Shown here: positions 1 to 6,719 of the stretch, in pieces | Position numbering within the stretch: the stretch's first letter is position 1 | Layout: each line of letters opens with the position of its first letter | NCBI GenBank assembly: GCA_002422315.1 | Contig: DIUJ01000051.1 | Span: 1 to 21,338 of the forward strand | DNA length: 21,338 bases | Reading direction: 5' to 3' | Origin: Bacteroidetes bacterium UBA6161 | Lineage (GTDB): Bacteria; Bacteroidota; Bacteroidia; NS11-12g; UBA955 | Translations under genes and position numbers: made by a program | The notes under the pieces: generated by a model | What the model saw: the letters and a program-made list of their open reading frames with translations, nothing else | The model's database searches: none | What the model was told of the DNA's origin: nothing

Positions 1-338
1 AATTATACATTATATCGCGGGATGGTCAGCCTTAAGCTGACGTCGGGCACATATCCGCCTGAGGCGGACATAGGTTCGAGAGTTCATACACAAGTAATAA
101 TTCGTAAGAATTATACATTATATCGCGGGATGGAGCAGTGGTAGCTCGTCGGGCTCATATCCGCCTGAGGCGGACATAGGTTCGAGAGTTCATATACAAG
201 TAATAATTCGTAAGAATTATACATTATATCGCGGGATGGAGCAGCCTTAAGCTGACGTCGGGCACATATCCGCCTGAGGCGGACATAGGTTCGAGAGTTC
301 ATACACAAGTAATAATTCGTAAGAATTATACATTATAT
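1..338 (+). repeat. Tandem array of broken initiator-tRNA units
   Basis: Three direct repeats start at 1, 109 and 215 (108, 106 and 109 bp); a fourth start at 324 leads into the intact tRNA-fMet. Each unit has an AT-rich leader with a small hairpin (ATAATTC-GTAA-GAATTAT), then the tRNA 5' end CGCGGGATGG, then a tRNA-like body. In all three the sequence after the anticodon CAT is replaced by a palindrome, TCCGCCTGAGGCGGA (54-68, 160-174, 269-283). It rejoins at the T-loop (TAGGTTCGAG) and ends in AGTTCATA instead of the acceptor 3' strand. Unit 2 keeps the normal D arm. Units 1 and 3 have the D arm replaced by a second palindrome, CAGCCTTAAGCTG. None can fold as a full tRNA. The array is cut by the left edge of the window. 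Confidence 0.9.
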
Positions 339-410
<72 letters not shown>

Positions 411-415
411 CAATT

Positions 416-443
416 AAAAGCCGTCAGAAATGACGGCTTTTTT
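416..443 (+). terminator. Rho-independent terminator of tRNA-fMet
   Basis: AAAGCCGTCA and TGACGGCTTT form a perfect 10-bp stem around a GAAA tetraloop, followed by a T-run. It begins a few bases after the tRNA 3' end. An identical copy lies at 882-909 in the duplicated unit. Confidence 0.92.
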
Positions 444-450
444 ATTTAGA

Positions 451-503
451 GGCTCGTCGGGTTCATATCCGCCTTAGGCAGACACAGGTTCGAGTCCTTA
501 GGC
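451..503 (+). pseudogene. Partial tRNA-fMet fragment with palindrome
   Basis: GGCTCGTCGGGTTCATA matches the D-stem 3' side through the anticodon of the initiator tRNA with one change in the anticodon loop. It is followed by an imperfect palindrome (TCCGCCTTAGGCAGA, 468-482) and then by T-arm sequence ending in GAGTCC. Neither acceptor strand is present. A parallel copy is at 916-968 in the second unit, where the palindrome is more decayed. Confidence 0.75.
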
Positions 504-558
504 TGACCACGGTAACCGAAAGTTCCTTTATTAGAGGCTTTTTTTATTTATATTCACT

Positions 559-816
559 ATGCATTGTGTTTATGTTCTATATTCATTTTCAGGAGACAGG
601 CTTTATATAGGCGAGACGGAAAGTTTAATTTCACGTTTTTATTCACATAATAAATTATCCAATAAAGGATTTACCACAAGATACCGGCAATGGTTTGTGA
701 TATTGGTAGAGTTTTACCAGACCAAACAAGAAGCATTGAAACGAGAAAAGGAGTTGAAATCCGGACAAGGTAGAGAATGGATTAGGAGGGAAATATTACC
801 CAAATATTTAAAATAA
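559..816 (+). CDS. GIY-YIG nuclease domain protein, copy 1
   Basis: An 85-aa single-domain protein of the GIY-YIG superfamily (UvrC N-terminal-like / UPF0213 type). The first beta strand carries V4-Y5-V6 (the GIY position) and Y16-I17-G18 is the YIG triad. R26 and H30 follow in the helix, as is usual in the family. The C-terminal half has the typical segment of alternating K, R and E from T55 to E65, including RE/EK pairs that may hold the metal-binding Glu. Length is normal for the family; no DNA-binding extension is present. It is flanked on both sides by tRNA-fMet fragments. It differs from copy 2 by Gln at residue 44, where the family usually has Pro, so this copy looks derived. Nuclease activity is inferred from family only. 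Confidence 0.9.
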   Translation: MHCVYVLYSFSGDRLYIGETESLISRFYSHNKLSNKGFTTRYRQWFVILVEFYQTKQEALKREKELKSGQGREWIRREILPKYLK

Positions 817-819
817 CAT

Positions 820-876
820 GCTAGTCGGGTTCATATCCGCCTGAGGCGGACCTAGGTTCGAGTCCTAGTCCCGCTA
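820..876 (+). pseudogene. tRNA-fMet fragment: anticodon, palindrome, 3' half
   Basis: Immediately downstream of the first GIY-YIG gene, GTCGGGTTCATA is followed by the palindrome TCCGCCTGAGGCGGA (836-850) and then by an exact copy of the tRNA 3' part from CCTAGGTTCGAG to CCCGCTA, plus ACA. The 5' acceptor strand and D arm are absent, so it is not a tRNA gene. The intact 3' part continues into a copy of the terminator. Confidence 0.85.
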
Positions 877-881
877 CAATT

Positions 882-909
882 AAAAGCCGTCAGAAATGAC
901 GGCTTTTTT
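882..909 (+). terminator. Duplicate tRNA terminator
   Basis: Same hairpin as at 416-443 (10-bp stem, GAAA loop, T-run). Here it follows only a tRNA 3' fragment and could terminate transcription leaving the first GIY-YIG gene. Confidence 0.85.
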
Positions 910-1023
910 ATTTAGAGGCTTGTCGGGTTCATATGGCCTGAGGCGGACACAGGTTCGAGTCCTTAGGCTGACCACGGTAACCGAAAGTTCCTTTATTAGA
1001 GGCTTTTTTTATTTATATTCACT

Positions 1024-1281
1024 ATGCATTGTGTTTATGTTCTATATTCATTTTCAGGAGACAGGCTTTATATAGGCGAGACGGAAAGTTTAATTTCACG
1101 TTTTTATTCACATAATAAATTATCCAATAAAGGATTTACCACAAGATACCGGCCATGGTTTGTGATATTGGTAGAGTTTTACCAGACCAAACAAGAAGCA
1201 TTGAAACGAGAAAAGGAGTTGAAATCAGGACAAGGTAGAGAATGGATTAGGAGGGAAATATTACCCAAATATTTAAAATAA
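1024..1281 (+). CDS. GIY-YIG nuclease domain protein, copy 2
   Basis: An 85-aa copy of the gene 465 bp upstream, identical except for Pro at residue 44 (CCA instead of CAA) and a synonymous change in Ser68 (TCA instead of TCC). All GIY-YIG motif residues are retained. Pro44 follows Arg43 and precedes Trp45, matching the common R-P-W of this family, so this copy probably keeps the ancestral sequence. The 5' flank, including the T-rich leader, is the same as in copy 1, so both copies would share the same expression signals. Downstream lies another tRNA fragment with the palindrome but no terminator. Confidence 0.9.
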   Translation: MHCVYVLYSFSGDRLYIGETESLISRFYSHNKLSNKGFTTRYRPWFVILVEFYQTKQEALKREKELKSGQGREWIRREILPKYLK

Positions 1282-1286
1282 CATGC

Positions 1287-1331
1287 TAGTCGGGTTCATA
1301 TCCGCCTGAGGCGGACCTAGGTTCGAGTCCT
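1287..1331 (+). pseudogene. Terminal tRNA-fMet fragment at end of duplicated block
   Basis: GTCGGGTTCATA is followed by the palindrome TCCGCCTGAGGCGGA (1301-1315) and CCTAGGTTCGAGTCC, after which similarity to the tRNA stops. It marks the right edge of the tRNA/GIY-YIG block, where sequence of the adjacent gene remnant begins. Confidence 0.75.
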
Positions 1332-1533
1332 TAGTCTGTCTTGTCCTTTTATATGTTGTCGAGTTACGTTTCAATGTCTTCTTTTTTTCGTTAATTCCTT
1401 GCTCTGTCGATAAAAAGCAAATTATGTTTAAAGGTTTATTCAGTTCAGTCACTGCAAACATTTTGTGGTGTCCGTCAAGTATATAATGAGCGAAACACCA
1501 ATGTCCGCCAATATCAAGGTTTTTTAAAGGTAA
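1332..1533 (-). pseudogene. Truncated remnant of an unrecognised minus-strand gene
   Basis: On the minus strand an open frame runs without a stop from 1533 into the repeat block and has no start codon at its head; an in-frame TGA lies at 1534-1536. It reads LPLKNLDIGGHWCFAHYILD, then GHHKMFAVTELNKPLNIICF, then LSTEQGINEKKK. The composition (regular hydrophobic pattern, a GHWCFAHYILDGHHK core) looks like real protein, unlike the repeat-derived residues that follow. The 3' part is replaced by the palindrome and tRNA fragments at 1287-1331. I read it as the C-terminal piece of a gene whose start was lost and whose end was overwritten by the tRNA/GIY-YIG block. No family is assigned. The rest of 1282-1591 shows no other gene. 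Confidence 0.45.
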
Positions 1534-1591
1534 TCACTTTCAATTTAACACTTTCCGCCCGCTTGCTCTTAGCCAATATTAGTTGCATTTT

Positions 1592-2095
1592 TCAATTTAT
1601 CATGAAGAAAAATACCAATATTCCGAGGATAATAAATACTATTCCAAGGTAGTAACTAGAGTTTGACGACTTTGATGATTTTTCAAATTCTAGAGTCTGT
1701 TCTCGACTTAAATATTCATATGAATTTATTGACAATGAAGTTAAAAATACAGCTTCATCAGTGCCAATTAGATGTTCTTGATGTTTTGGGAAACTCAAAT
1801 TGACCTTTCTACCTGATTTAAAGTTATTCTCAAATATCTCTTTGTTAAAGTATCGTAGATAATCCGCTTTAATCTGAAATTTATTCGGATATTCGTTTAG
1901 GAAAATGTAATACTCTCGACCTTGTTTTCTCCTTCCAGTGTTATCTTTGAATGAGTAGTCTATAATTTTACCATTTAGGTTAATCAGGTCTTCGGTTGAC
2001 TCTGGACGTTCTCTTGTTTTGTGTTCAATTATAAAGTAAATACCCATTCCGACTAAAAAAAGTGTTCTAATATTTCGGTCGGTAAATATTTTCAT
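1592..2095 (-). CDS. Hypothetical protein with N- and C-terminal membrane segments
   Basis: A 167-aa protein of unknown function. One hydrophobic segment lies near the N-terminus (about residues 8-24) and a strong one at the C-terminus (about 147-166, ending FFFMIN). Between them is a polar, charged domain of about 115 residues rich in Lys, Glu, Asn and aromatics, with the pattern of a small beta-rich fold (LNGKIIDYSFKDNTGRR). It could sit in the inner membrane with the central domain on one side. It is the last of three minus-strand hypotheticals separated by conserved repeats, and is preceded about 20 bases upstream of its start by GTTAGC. Confidence 0.7.
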   Translation of the reverse strand: MKIFTDRNIRTLFLVGMGIYFIIEHKTRERPESTEDLINLNGKIIDYSFKDNTGRRKQGREYYIFLNEYPNKFQIKADYLRYFNKEIFENNFKSGRKVNLSFPKHQEHLIGTDEAVFLTSLSINSYEYLSREQTLEFEKSSKSSNSSYYLGIVFIILGILVFFFMIN

Positions 2096-2115
2096 AGTGT
2101 ATTTTTAAAATTGAA

Positions 2116-2371
2116 GCTAACGGCAGTTTCCCGCATTGGGCGGGATTACATGTCTAAAAACCTCCGTATTGTTTTCAAAAATAAAAAAAACAACTTCATT
2201 ATGTTTTTTCTAAGCGACTTTATTTTTTGAAAAATAGAAATTAGAGGTTGATGTATTCTAAAAATCAACAAGCATAAATGGTCTTAAAAAGCCTCTCATG
2301 AAGTCATTTTTTGCTCTGAAAATTCAAATTTGAAGGTTTGGGAAGAGTTGTTCAACAGCTACGGCTGTTAG
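2116..2371 (-). repeat. Conserved intergenic repeat, copy A
   Basis: About 256 bp that matches 3047-3502 over most of its length. On the minus strand it starts just before a palindrome (AACAGCCGTAGCTGTT), continues through AACTCTTCCCAAACCTTC and a run to GACTTCA, passes an AT-rich middle, and ends with a CCCGC-CCAAT-GCGGG hairpin and CTGCCGTTAGC. The outer ends GCTAAC and GTTAGC are inverted repeats of each other. It fills the whole gap between two hypothetical genes and contains no open frame that looks coding. Confidence 0.8.
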
Positions 2372-2385
2372 CGGGTCGTTGTTCT

Positions 2386-3042
2386 TTATTCGTTGTCAAG
2401 TCGGTCAAATGTTTTTTGTATTGAATAGTCTTTGTTTTTGTAATCATTGTTAGGAATGTCAATAATAAAGTCTTGAAAAGATTTGTTGTTGCTTGTTCCT
2501 AATGAACCATAAATAACTTGAATGCTTGTTGTGTCTTTATCTTCACAATGTTCGCAGAAATGTTTAAGCTCTTTTCTGTTTCCTTTTTTGTCAACATAAT
2601 AATATTTAGAGCCTGAAAGTCTTATTGAATTTCCTTTTATCGTAAATGTTGTCTTTAAGTGTCCGCTCTCAGGAATTCTGTATACTCTCCATTTACCTTC
2701 ATATTCTTCTTTTGTACCGTCTTGAACTCCATATTCAATTACCACTTGTCCACGATAATTCTCTGGAATTAGAAAAATGTCATATGAAGCACTGTCTTTT
2801 GCTATAAGTCCATAAAGAGTCAAGAATGGAAGAATACTCCAAAAGATTTGCCAACCTGTCTTTATGTTCTTAAATCCTAATGCAATGAGAATTTGAAGTA
2901 TTCCAATGCCACATAAAATGAAGAACAAATATGTCGGCCAAGCTTGTGATACAAACATTAAAATATTCAGTCCGATACCAACAATTAATGTTATCAGTCC
3001 TGTCCATAGTAATATTTTGTTTGTCTGTTGTCTCATATACAA
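2386..3042 (-). CDS. Hypothetical membrane protein, possible DUF6843-type domain
   Basis: A 218-aa protein with three predicted membrane segments in the first 85 residues (about 10-31, 36-58, 65-82) followed by a soluble domain of about 135 residues. The soluble part opens with YDIFLIPENYRGQVVIEYGV, which resembles the start of DUF6843-type domains as I remember them; this assignment is tentative. A CEHCED pair of cysteines lies at about residues 163-166. The encoded start MYMRQQ offers Met1 or Met3; both leave the first membrane segment intact. It lies between the two copies of the intergenic repeat and is followed by CGCTAAC. Role unknown. Confidence 0.7.
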   Translation of the reverse strand: MYMRQQTNKILLWTGLITLIVGIGLNILMFVSQAWPTYLFFILCGIGILQILIALGFKNIKTGWQIFWSILPFLTLYGLIAKDSASYDIFLIPENYRGQVVIEYGVQDGTKEEYEGKWRVYRIPESGHLKTTFTIKGNSIRLSGSKYYYVDKKGNRKELKHFCEHCEDKDTTSIQVIYGSLGTSNNKSFQDFIIDIPNNDYKNKDYSIQKTFDRLDNE

Positions 3043-3046
3043 TTCT

Positions 3047-3502
3047 GACTAACGTCAGTTTCCCGCATTGGGCGGGATTAAATGTCTAAAAACCTCCGTA
3101 TAGTTTTCAAAAATAGGGGAAACAAGCTCATTGTGTTTCTTTTAAGCGATTATATTTTTTGGTAAATAGAAATTAGAGGTTGAAGTATTCCAAAAATTAT
3201 AAAGCTTAAATGGTCTTAAAATGCCTTTTAAAAGGGTTGGGTAATTCAATTTAAAAAAGTCCAAGAAACGACCCAAATACTCCCTAAAATAGAAAAGGTG
3301 GCGGCTTTTTGTAAAACTCAATATACTGAACTCAAACGACCCATTTTAAGGCACTTATTTTTACAGGCAAAATTTAACTAACACAATAATAGCTTCTCTT
3401 AAAAAGCCTGTATTGAAGTCATTTTTTGCTCTGAAAATTCAAATTTGAAGGTTTGGGAAGAGTTGTGCACTTGTCCGCCTTAGGAGGAACAGCTACGGCT
3501 GT
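3047..3502 (-). repeat. Conserved intergenic repeat, copy B, with extra segment
   Basis: The same repeat as 2116-2371: both share the hairpin end (CCCGCATTGGGCGGG), the run AAAAACCTCCGTAT, the AGAAATTAGAGGTTGA stretch, and the AGTCATTTTTTGCTCTG to GGGAAGAGTTG block ending at the palindrome CAGCTACGGCTG. About 190 bp (roughly 3217-3400) are present here and absent from copy A. A degenerate form of the Region 1 palindrome (GTCCGCCTTAGGAGGAAC, 3473-3490) is also present only here. The stop codon of the upstream minus-strand gene falls inside the CAGCCGTAGCTG palindrome. I see no gene in this 450-bp gap. Confidence 0.8.
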
Positions 3503-4122
3503 TGGTGGTTGGGCTTCTTATCACTTGATTTGTATTCACTAATTGCATTTTTGTAGCTTGTAAATCTATTAAAAAAGTCGCCAGTCATTTTAGAGTCGAG
3601 ACTGTCTAACAACGAAAATGCTAATTCGAGAGTGTGTTCGTCTTCTTCGATGTCTCCAAGATACCCTTCTGGTAAATTATGTGTAGATGACCAAAGGTCG
3701 TTTTCAAGGCTGTTTAATAAAATTAGTTTTATTGAGTTATCTGTAGGATTTAGTTCGTTTGCTTTTTTAATGAATGTTGTGTTTCGAAAATATTGTCCAT
3801 ACCATTTAAAAGCTAAATAGGTGTCAGGTTCCTGAGTGGTCATTTCAAGTAAGGTCGGCTTGATGAGTTTCTCTGTCAAGTTTGTTGTAAAAACAAAGTC
3901 TAGGTTATTATTTGTAGTTGAGGAAACACTGAAAATAGTTTTGCAAAAAGTCGCTTTAGTTATGTAATCCCAGTCTTTAGTATTGTCAAGAAAAATGTCT
4001 AAACACTTAAGTGCATCCTTTCTCAGACCTTTTTCAAGATAGTTGCAATAGTCGGCAAAAAATGGATATTTTATGCTCGTCAACTTTAAAAGTTCTCTTG
4101 TTGTGTTACTGTCTGTTTTCAT
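3493..4122 (-). CDS. Hypothetical soluble helical protein
   Basis: A 209-aa protein of unknown function with no signal peptide or membrane segment. It is mostly helical by composition, and the middle (about residues 100-135, AFKWYGQYFRN to IKLILLN) resembles a helical repeat such as TPR without a clear consensus. An acidic stretch GDIEEDEHTLELAF follows, and the C-terminus is short, polar and basic (SDKKPNHQQP). The stop codon TAG lies within the palindrome that begins repeat copy B, so the last residues come from the repeat border. It is the first of the three-gene hypothetical group on the minus strand; I see no clear consensus promoter upstream. Confidence 0.7.
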   Translation of the reverse strand: MKTDSNTTRELLKLTSIKYPFFADYCNYLEKGLRKDALKCLDIFLDNTKDWDYITKATFCKTIFSVSSTTNNNLDFVFTTNLTEKLIKPTLLEMTTQEPDTYLAFKWYGQYFRNTTFIKKANELNPTDNSIKLILLNSLENDLWSSTHNLPEGYLGDIEEDEHTLELAFSLLDSLDSKMTGDFFNRFTSYKNAISEYKSSDKKPNHQQP

Positions 4123-4136
4123 ATTAGTATTGTCAA

Positions 4137-4154
4137 GTTAGCATGACCACTAAC
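4137..4154. repeat. GTTAG/CTAAC inverted repeat at head of hypothetical group
   Basis: GTTAG-CATGACCA-CTAAC lies 15-32 bases upstream of the start of the 3493-4122 gene. The same GTTAG word precedes the other two hypothetical genes at about the same distance (2116-2121 and 3049-3053 on the plus strand as CTAAC), suggesting a common boundary motif. Confidence 0.5.
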
Positions 4155-4283
4155 CCGTTAATATGTGCAACTTTATTTCGTATATTAACCCAATAGGGTA
4201 CAAAAAGTGAAATTGAGTTTCGTTTATATTGTAATTTGCTCCTGCAATTATACTTTTTTTTTACAAAAAGCACTAAAATTATC

Positions 4284-6719
4284 TCAAAACCTTCCACTCA
4301 CCGTCAAAAAGAAACCTCTGCCATCGCTTGGTATAATGCCTGGGCCTGGGTAGCCTTCAGCTCTGCGGGTATAATACATTTGGTTAAAGAGGTTGTTTAC
4401 ACTGGCTTCAAAGGTGTAGCGCTTGTATTTGTATGCCATACTAAAATCTGCTACCTGGTAGGATGGTATGATGCCCTCTACTGCGGTGGATGTTAAAATT
4501 GCATTGGTGGCATCGGTGTAGTGTTTGGATAAATGAGCAAACTGAAAAGAAGCCCTAAACGACTTGTACTTGAACTGTGAACCTGTACGCAACATTAGCG
4601 GTGGTACCATTTCTACTTTTTTGTCTTTAATGCTGTTGTCTTGGGTGTTGATATAGCGCGCGTCTACATAAGCGCAGTTTACAAACAGGGTCCATTCCAT
4701 TTTGGTACTTGCTTTTTTGAAAAAGGGGATGAGGTTTATTTCTCCAAAAACCTCCAAGCCCATGTTGCGTGCATCGGAAATATTGCCTCTGAACCTGTAG
4801 TCCAAATACAAGGGAGCTTGGTCTGCACGCAGAATTTGCCCGATTTTATTGTTGTATTTTACCAAAAATGCAGTAACTTCTAGGTTGTAACGGTTCTCTT
4901 TTTTGGCTTTGATTCCCATGTCTGCGGTATAGCCTGTTTCGTCTTTAATGTTTGGATCTACTTTAAAGTTAGGGTTTACCACACGAATGTCACTAAAGTT
5001 TATTGCTCTGTAATTTTGGGAGATATTGGCATATAGTGATAGGTTATTCTTGATTTTGTAATTTGTGCCTATCCCAGCTATCACAAAGTTTCGGGGTCTT
5101 CCCATTTCTTCTTCGAATTTGTTTTCGGCTATAATATTTCCTGCCCCATCTAGTGTTCTTTGGTAATAGTAGCCTTTTGCTTGGGTTTGTATATACTCCC
5201 ATCGTATGCCGGGGGTTATGCTCCATTTGTCGTGTATTTGGAAAATATTCTCTAGAAAAATGCTATAGTTTGTGTTTGAAAATATATAATCAGAATTGTC
5301 TATGTTGTTGGGGTTTAGAAAGCGAAAGTCTGCGTTACTCTCATTGTTTGCACTTCCTTGTTGTGCAATCGTTTTTCCTTTGTAAATTCTTGTTCCCAAT
5401 ACAAAAGCTTGGTTTTGTTTGGCAATTTTGTATTTGTGTAAAAGTCGTGTTTCATTTCCTATGTTCTCAAACATCCCTTTAATAAGGGTTCTATTTCCGC
5501 CAAAGTCTATCACGTTTATTCGCTCTAGGTTACCTAGGGCATTTCTGTGTGCCATCAATCCAAAGTTCCTTATATTTAATTGGGTGTTTTCAGAAATCTT
5601 ATAGGTTAAATGCAGTGCAGCCATATTCCAATCCACTTCAAACCAGTTTCTATTTCGAAGAGATTGTCTTGGATTTTGGGCAAAGTTTTTATCAGTTAAT
5701 CCACCTGCTTGTTGGGCTAGGTAGCTCATTTTAGTTATTTCTAGGTTAAGTTTTAGTTTTTTGTTTGCTTGGTATTCTATGGCGGCAAAACCATTGTAGG
5801 CCTTAAACCCCGAGTTTTCTCTATATCCGTTCCCTTGTTTTAGCTGAAAGTAGCTGTAGTAGTTTAATTTGCCTTTGAGCAGTGTGCCACCTGCACTAGT
5901 GAAATTATTGAAAAAACCCCAAGAGCCAATGGTTTGTCGAACATTTAGTTCAATGGGTTTGTCGCTTGGTCCTTTTTTAAATTTAAAATTGAGCATGCCG
6001 CCAAACTGGGTTCCAAACTGTAAGGATGCCGCACCTCTAACAAGTTCAATTCTTTCTAAAGCTTCAGTAGGAGGGGTGTAGTAGCTCTCTGGGTAGCCTA
6101 GAGCATCTGCAGAAATATCGTAGCCATTTTGTCTTACATTAAAGTTTGCGGTTCTATTTGGAGACAGGCCTCTTCCTCCAATGCCTAGTTGTAACCCTGC
6201 GCCATCGCTTTCCCAAATATTTAACCCAGTAATTTTTGCATATACCTGCCTGGCATTGTTGGTAGCGGTATTGCCCGTAACTTCGCTAAGTTCTATTACT
6301 TCTGTTTTTTTGCCCTCGTATATTCCAAAATTATCAATTGAGCCCATTTCTCCTCTGCCAAAGTTTTTTTCTTTTTGTCCGTTTACTGTTGCAATTTTAA
6401 GCCTATGGCTAATTTCCTTTAGTACTACAATTATTTGTGTAGAATCTGCAAATACATTTACATTTTTCTTTTGTGATTCCAATCCTGATTTAAAAAATCC
6501 TACAGTGTAATCACCGTAGGCTAAGCCTTGAATAGAGAAATATCCAAAACTATCGCTTAGTACTTTGGTATTTTGACCTTCTATATACACCATAGCTTCT
6601 GCTATGGGTTTGCCATTGTTGTTCCTTATTTGGCCCCATATAGTTCCATTGGATGCAAAGCTACCCATACTCCCAAAGAGTCCAATTATCCATGCAATTA
6701 TGTAGGTCTTGTTTCTCAA
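4284..6719 (-). CDS. TonB-dependent outer-membrane receptor, FecA-like
   Basis: An 811-aa receptor that would import a siderophore or ferric complex through the outer membrane using TonB energy. A signal peptide (to about residue 22, GSFA) is followed by a carboxypeptidase-regulatory-like domain (about 25-105). The plug domain (about 145-255) contains ARQVYAKITGLNIWE and the ERIELVRGAASLQFGTQFGG signature. The beta barrel runs to the terminal Phe in TVSGRF. The plug wording YPESYYTPPTEALERIELV resembles ferric-citrate receptors (FecA), so an iron substrate is likely but not proven. The start codon is TTG, overlapping the stop of the upstream gene as TTGA (6716-6719); this gives a complete signal peptide. 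It is the last gene of the operon. Confidence 0.93.
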   Translation of the reverse strand: MRNKTYIIAWIIGLFGSMGSFASNGTIWGQIRNNNGKPIAEAMVYIEGQNTKVLSDSFGYFSIQGLAYGDYTVGFFKSGLESQKKNVNVFADSTQIIVVLKEISHRLKIATVNGQKEKNFGRGEMGSIDNFGIYEGKKTEVIELSEVTGNTATNNARQVYAKITGLNIWESDGAGLQLGIGGRGLSPNRTANFNVRQNGYDISADALGYPESYYTPPTEALERIELVRGAASLQFGTQFGGMLNFKFKKGPSDKPIELNVRQTIGSWGFFNNFTSAGGTLLKGKLNYYSYFQLKQGNGYRENSGFKAYNGFAAIEYQANKKLKLNLEITKMSYLAQQAGGLTDKNFAQNPRQSLRNRNWFEVDWNMAALHLTYKISENTQLNIRNFGLMAHRNALGNLERINVIDFGGNRTLIKGMFENIGNETRLLHKYKIAKQNQAFVLGTRIYKGKTIAQQGSANNESNADFRFLNPNNIDNSDYIFSNTNYSIFLENIFQIHDKWSITPGIRWEYIQTQAKGYYYQRTLDGAGNIIAENKFEEEMGRPRNFVIAGIGTNYKIKNNLSLYANISQNYRAINFSDIRVVNPNFKVDPNIKDETGYTADMGIKAKKENRYNLEVTAFLVKYNNKIGQILRADQAPLYLDYRFRGNISDARNMGLEVFGEINLIPFFKKASTKMEWTLFVNCAYVDARYINTQDNSIKDKKVEMVPPLMLRTGSQFKYKSFRASFQFAHLSKHYTDATNAILTSTAVEGIIPSYQVADFSMAYKYKRYTFEASVNNLFNQMYYTRRAEGYPGPGIIPSDGRGFFLTVSGRF

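Noticed and set aside
111..308. A 65-aa minus-strand open frame.
   Set aside because: It lies wholly inside the tRNA-derived repeats and its peptide repeats with the units (VYELSNLCPPQADM pattern); it reflects repeat sequence, not a gene.
1..338. A CRISPR array, because of regular repeat spacing.
   Set aside because: The units are 106-109 bp, contiguous and alike over their whole length with no unique spacers, and are clearly derived from tRNA-fMet. No cas genes are present.
2116..3502. True integron attC sites between the hypothetical genes.
   Set aside because: GTTAGC and GCTAAC do not fit the GTTRRRY/RYYYAAC core consensus, the repeats are long, and no integrase is in the window. I keep only the broader cassette-like interpretation.
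4231..4261. A terminator on the plus strand (GTAATTTGC stem with a T-run).
   Set aside because: There is no plus-strand gene upstream for it to serve, the stem is imperfect and AT-rich, and the T-run has the wrong direction for the adjacent minus-strand genes.
4236..4496. An 86-aa plus-strand open frame.
   Set aside because: It lies antisense to the end of the TonB receptor gene, whose barrel sequence is clearly coding; the frame has no protein-like features of its own.
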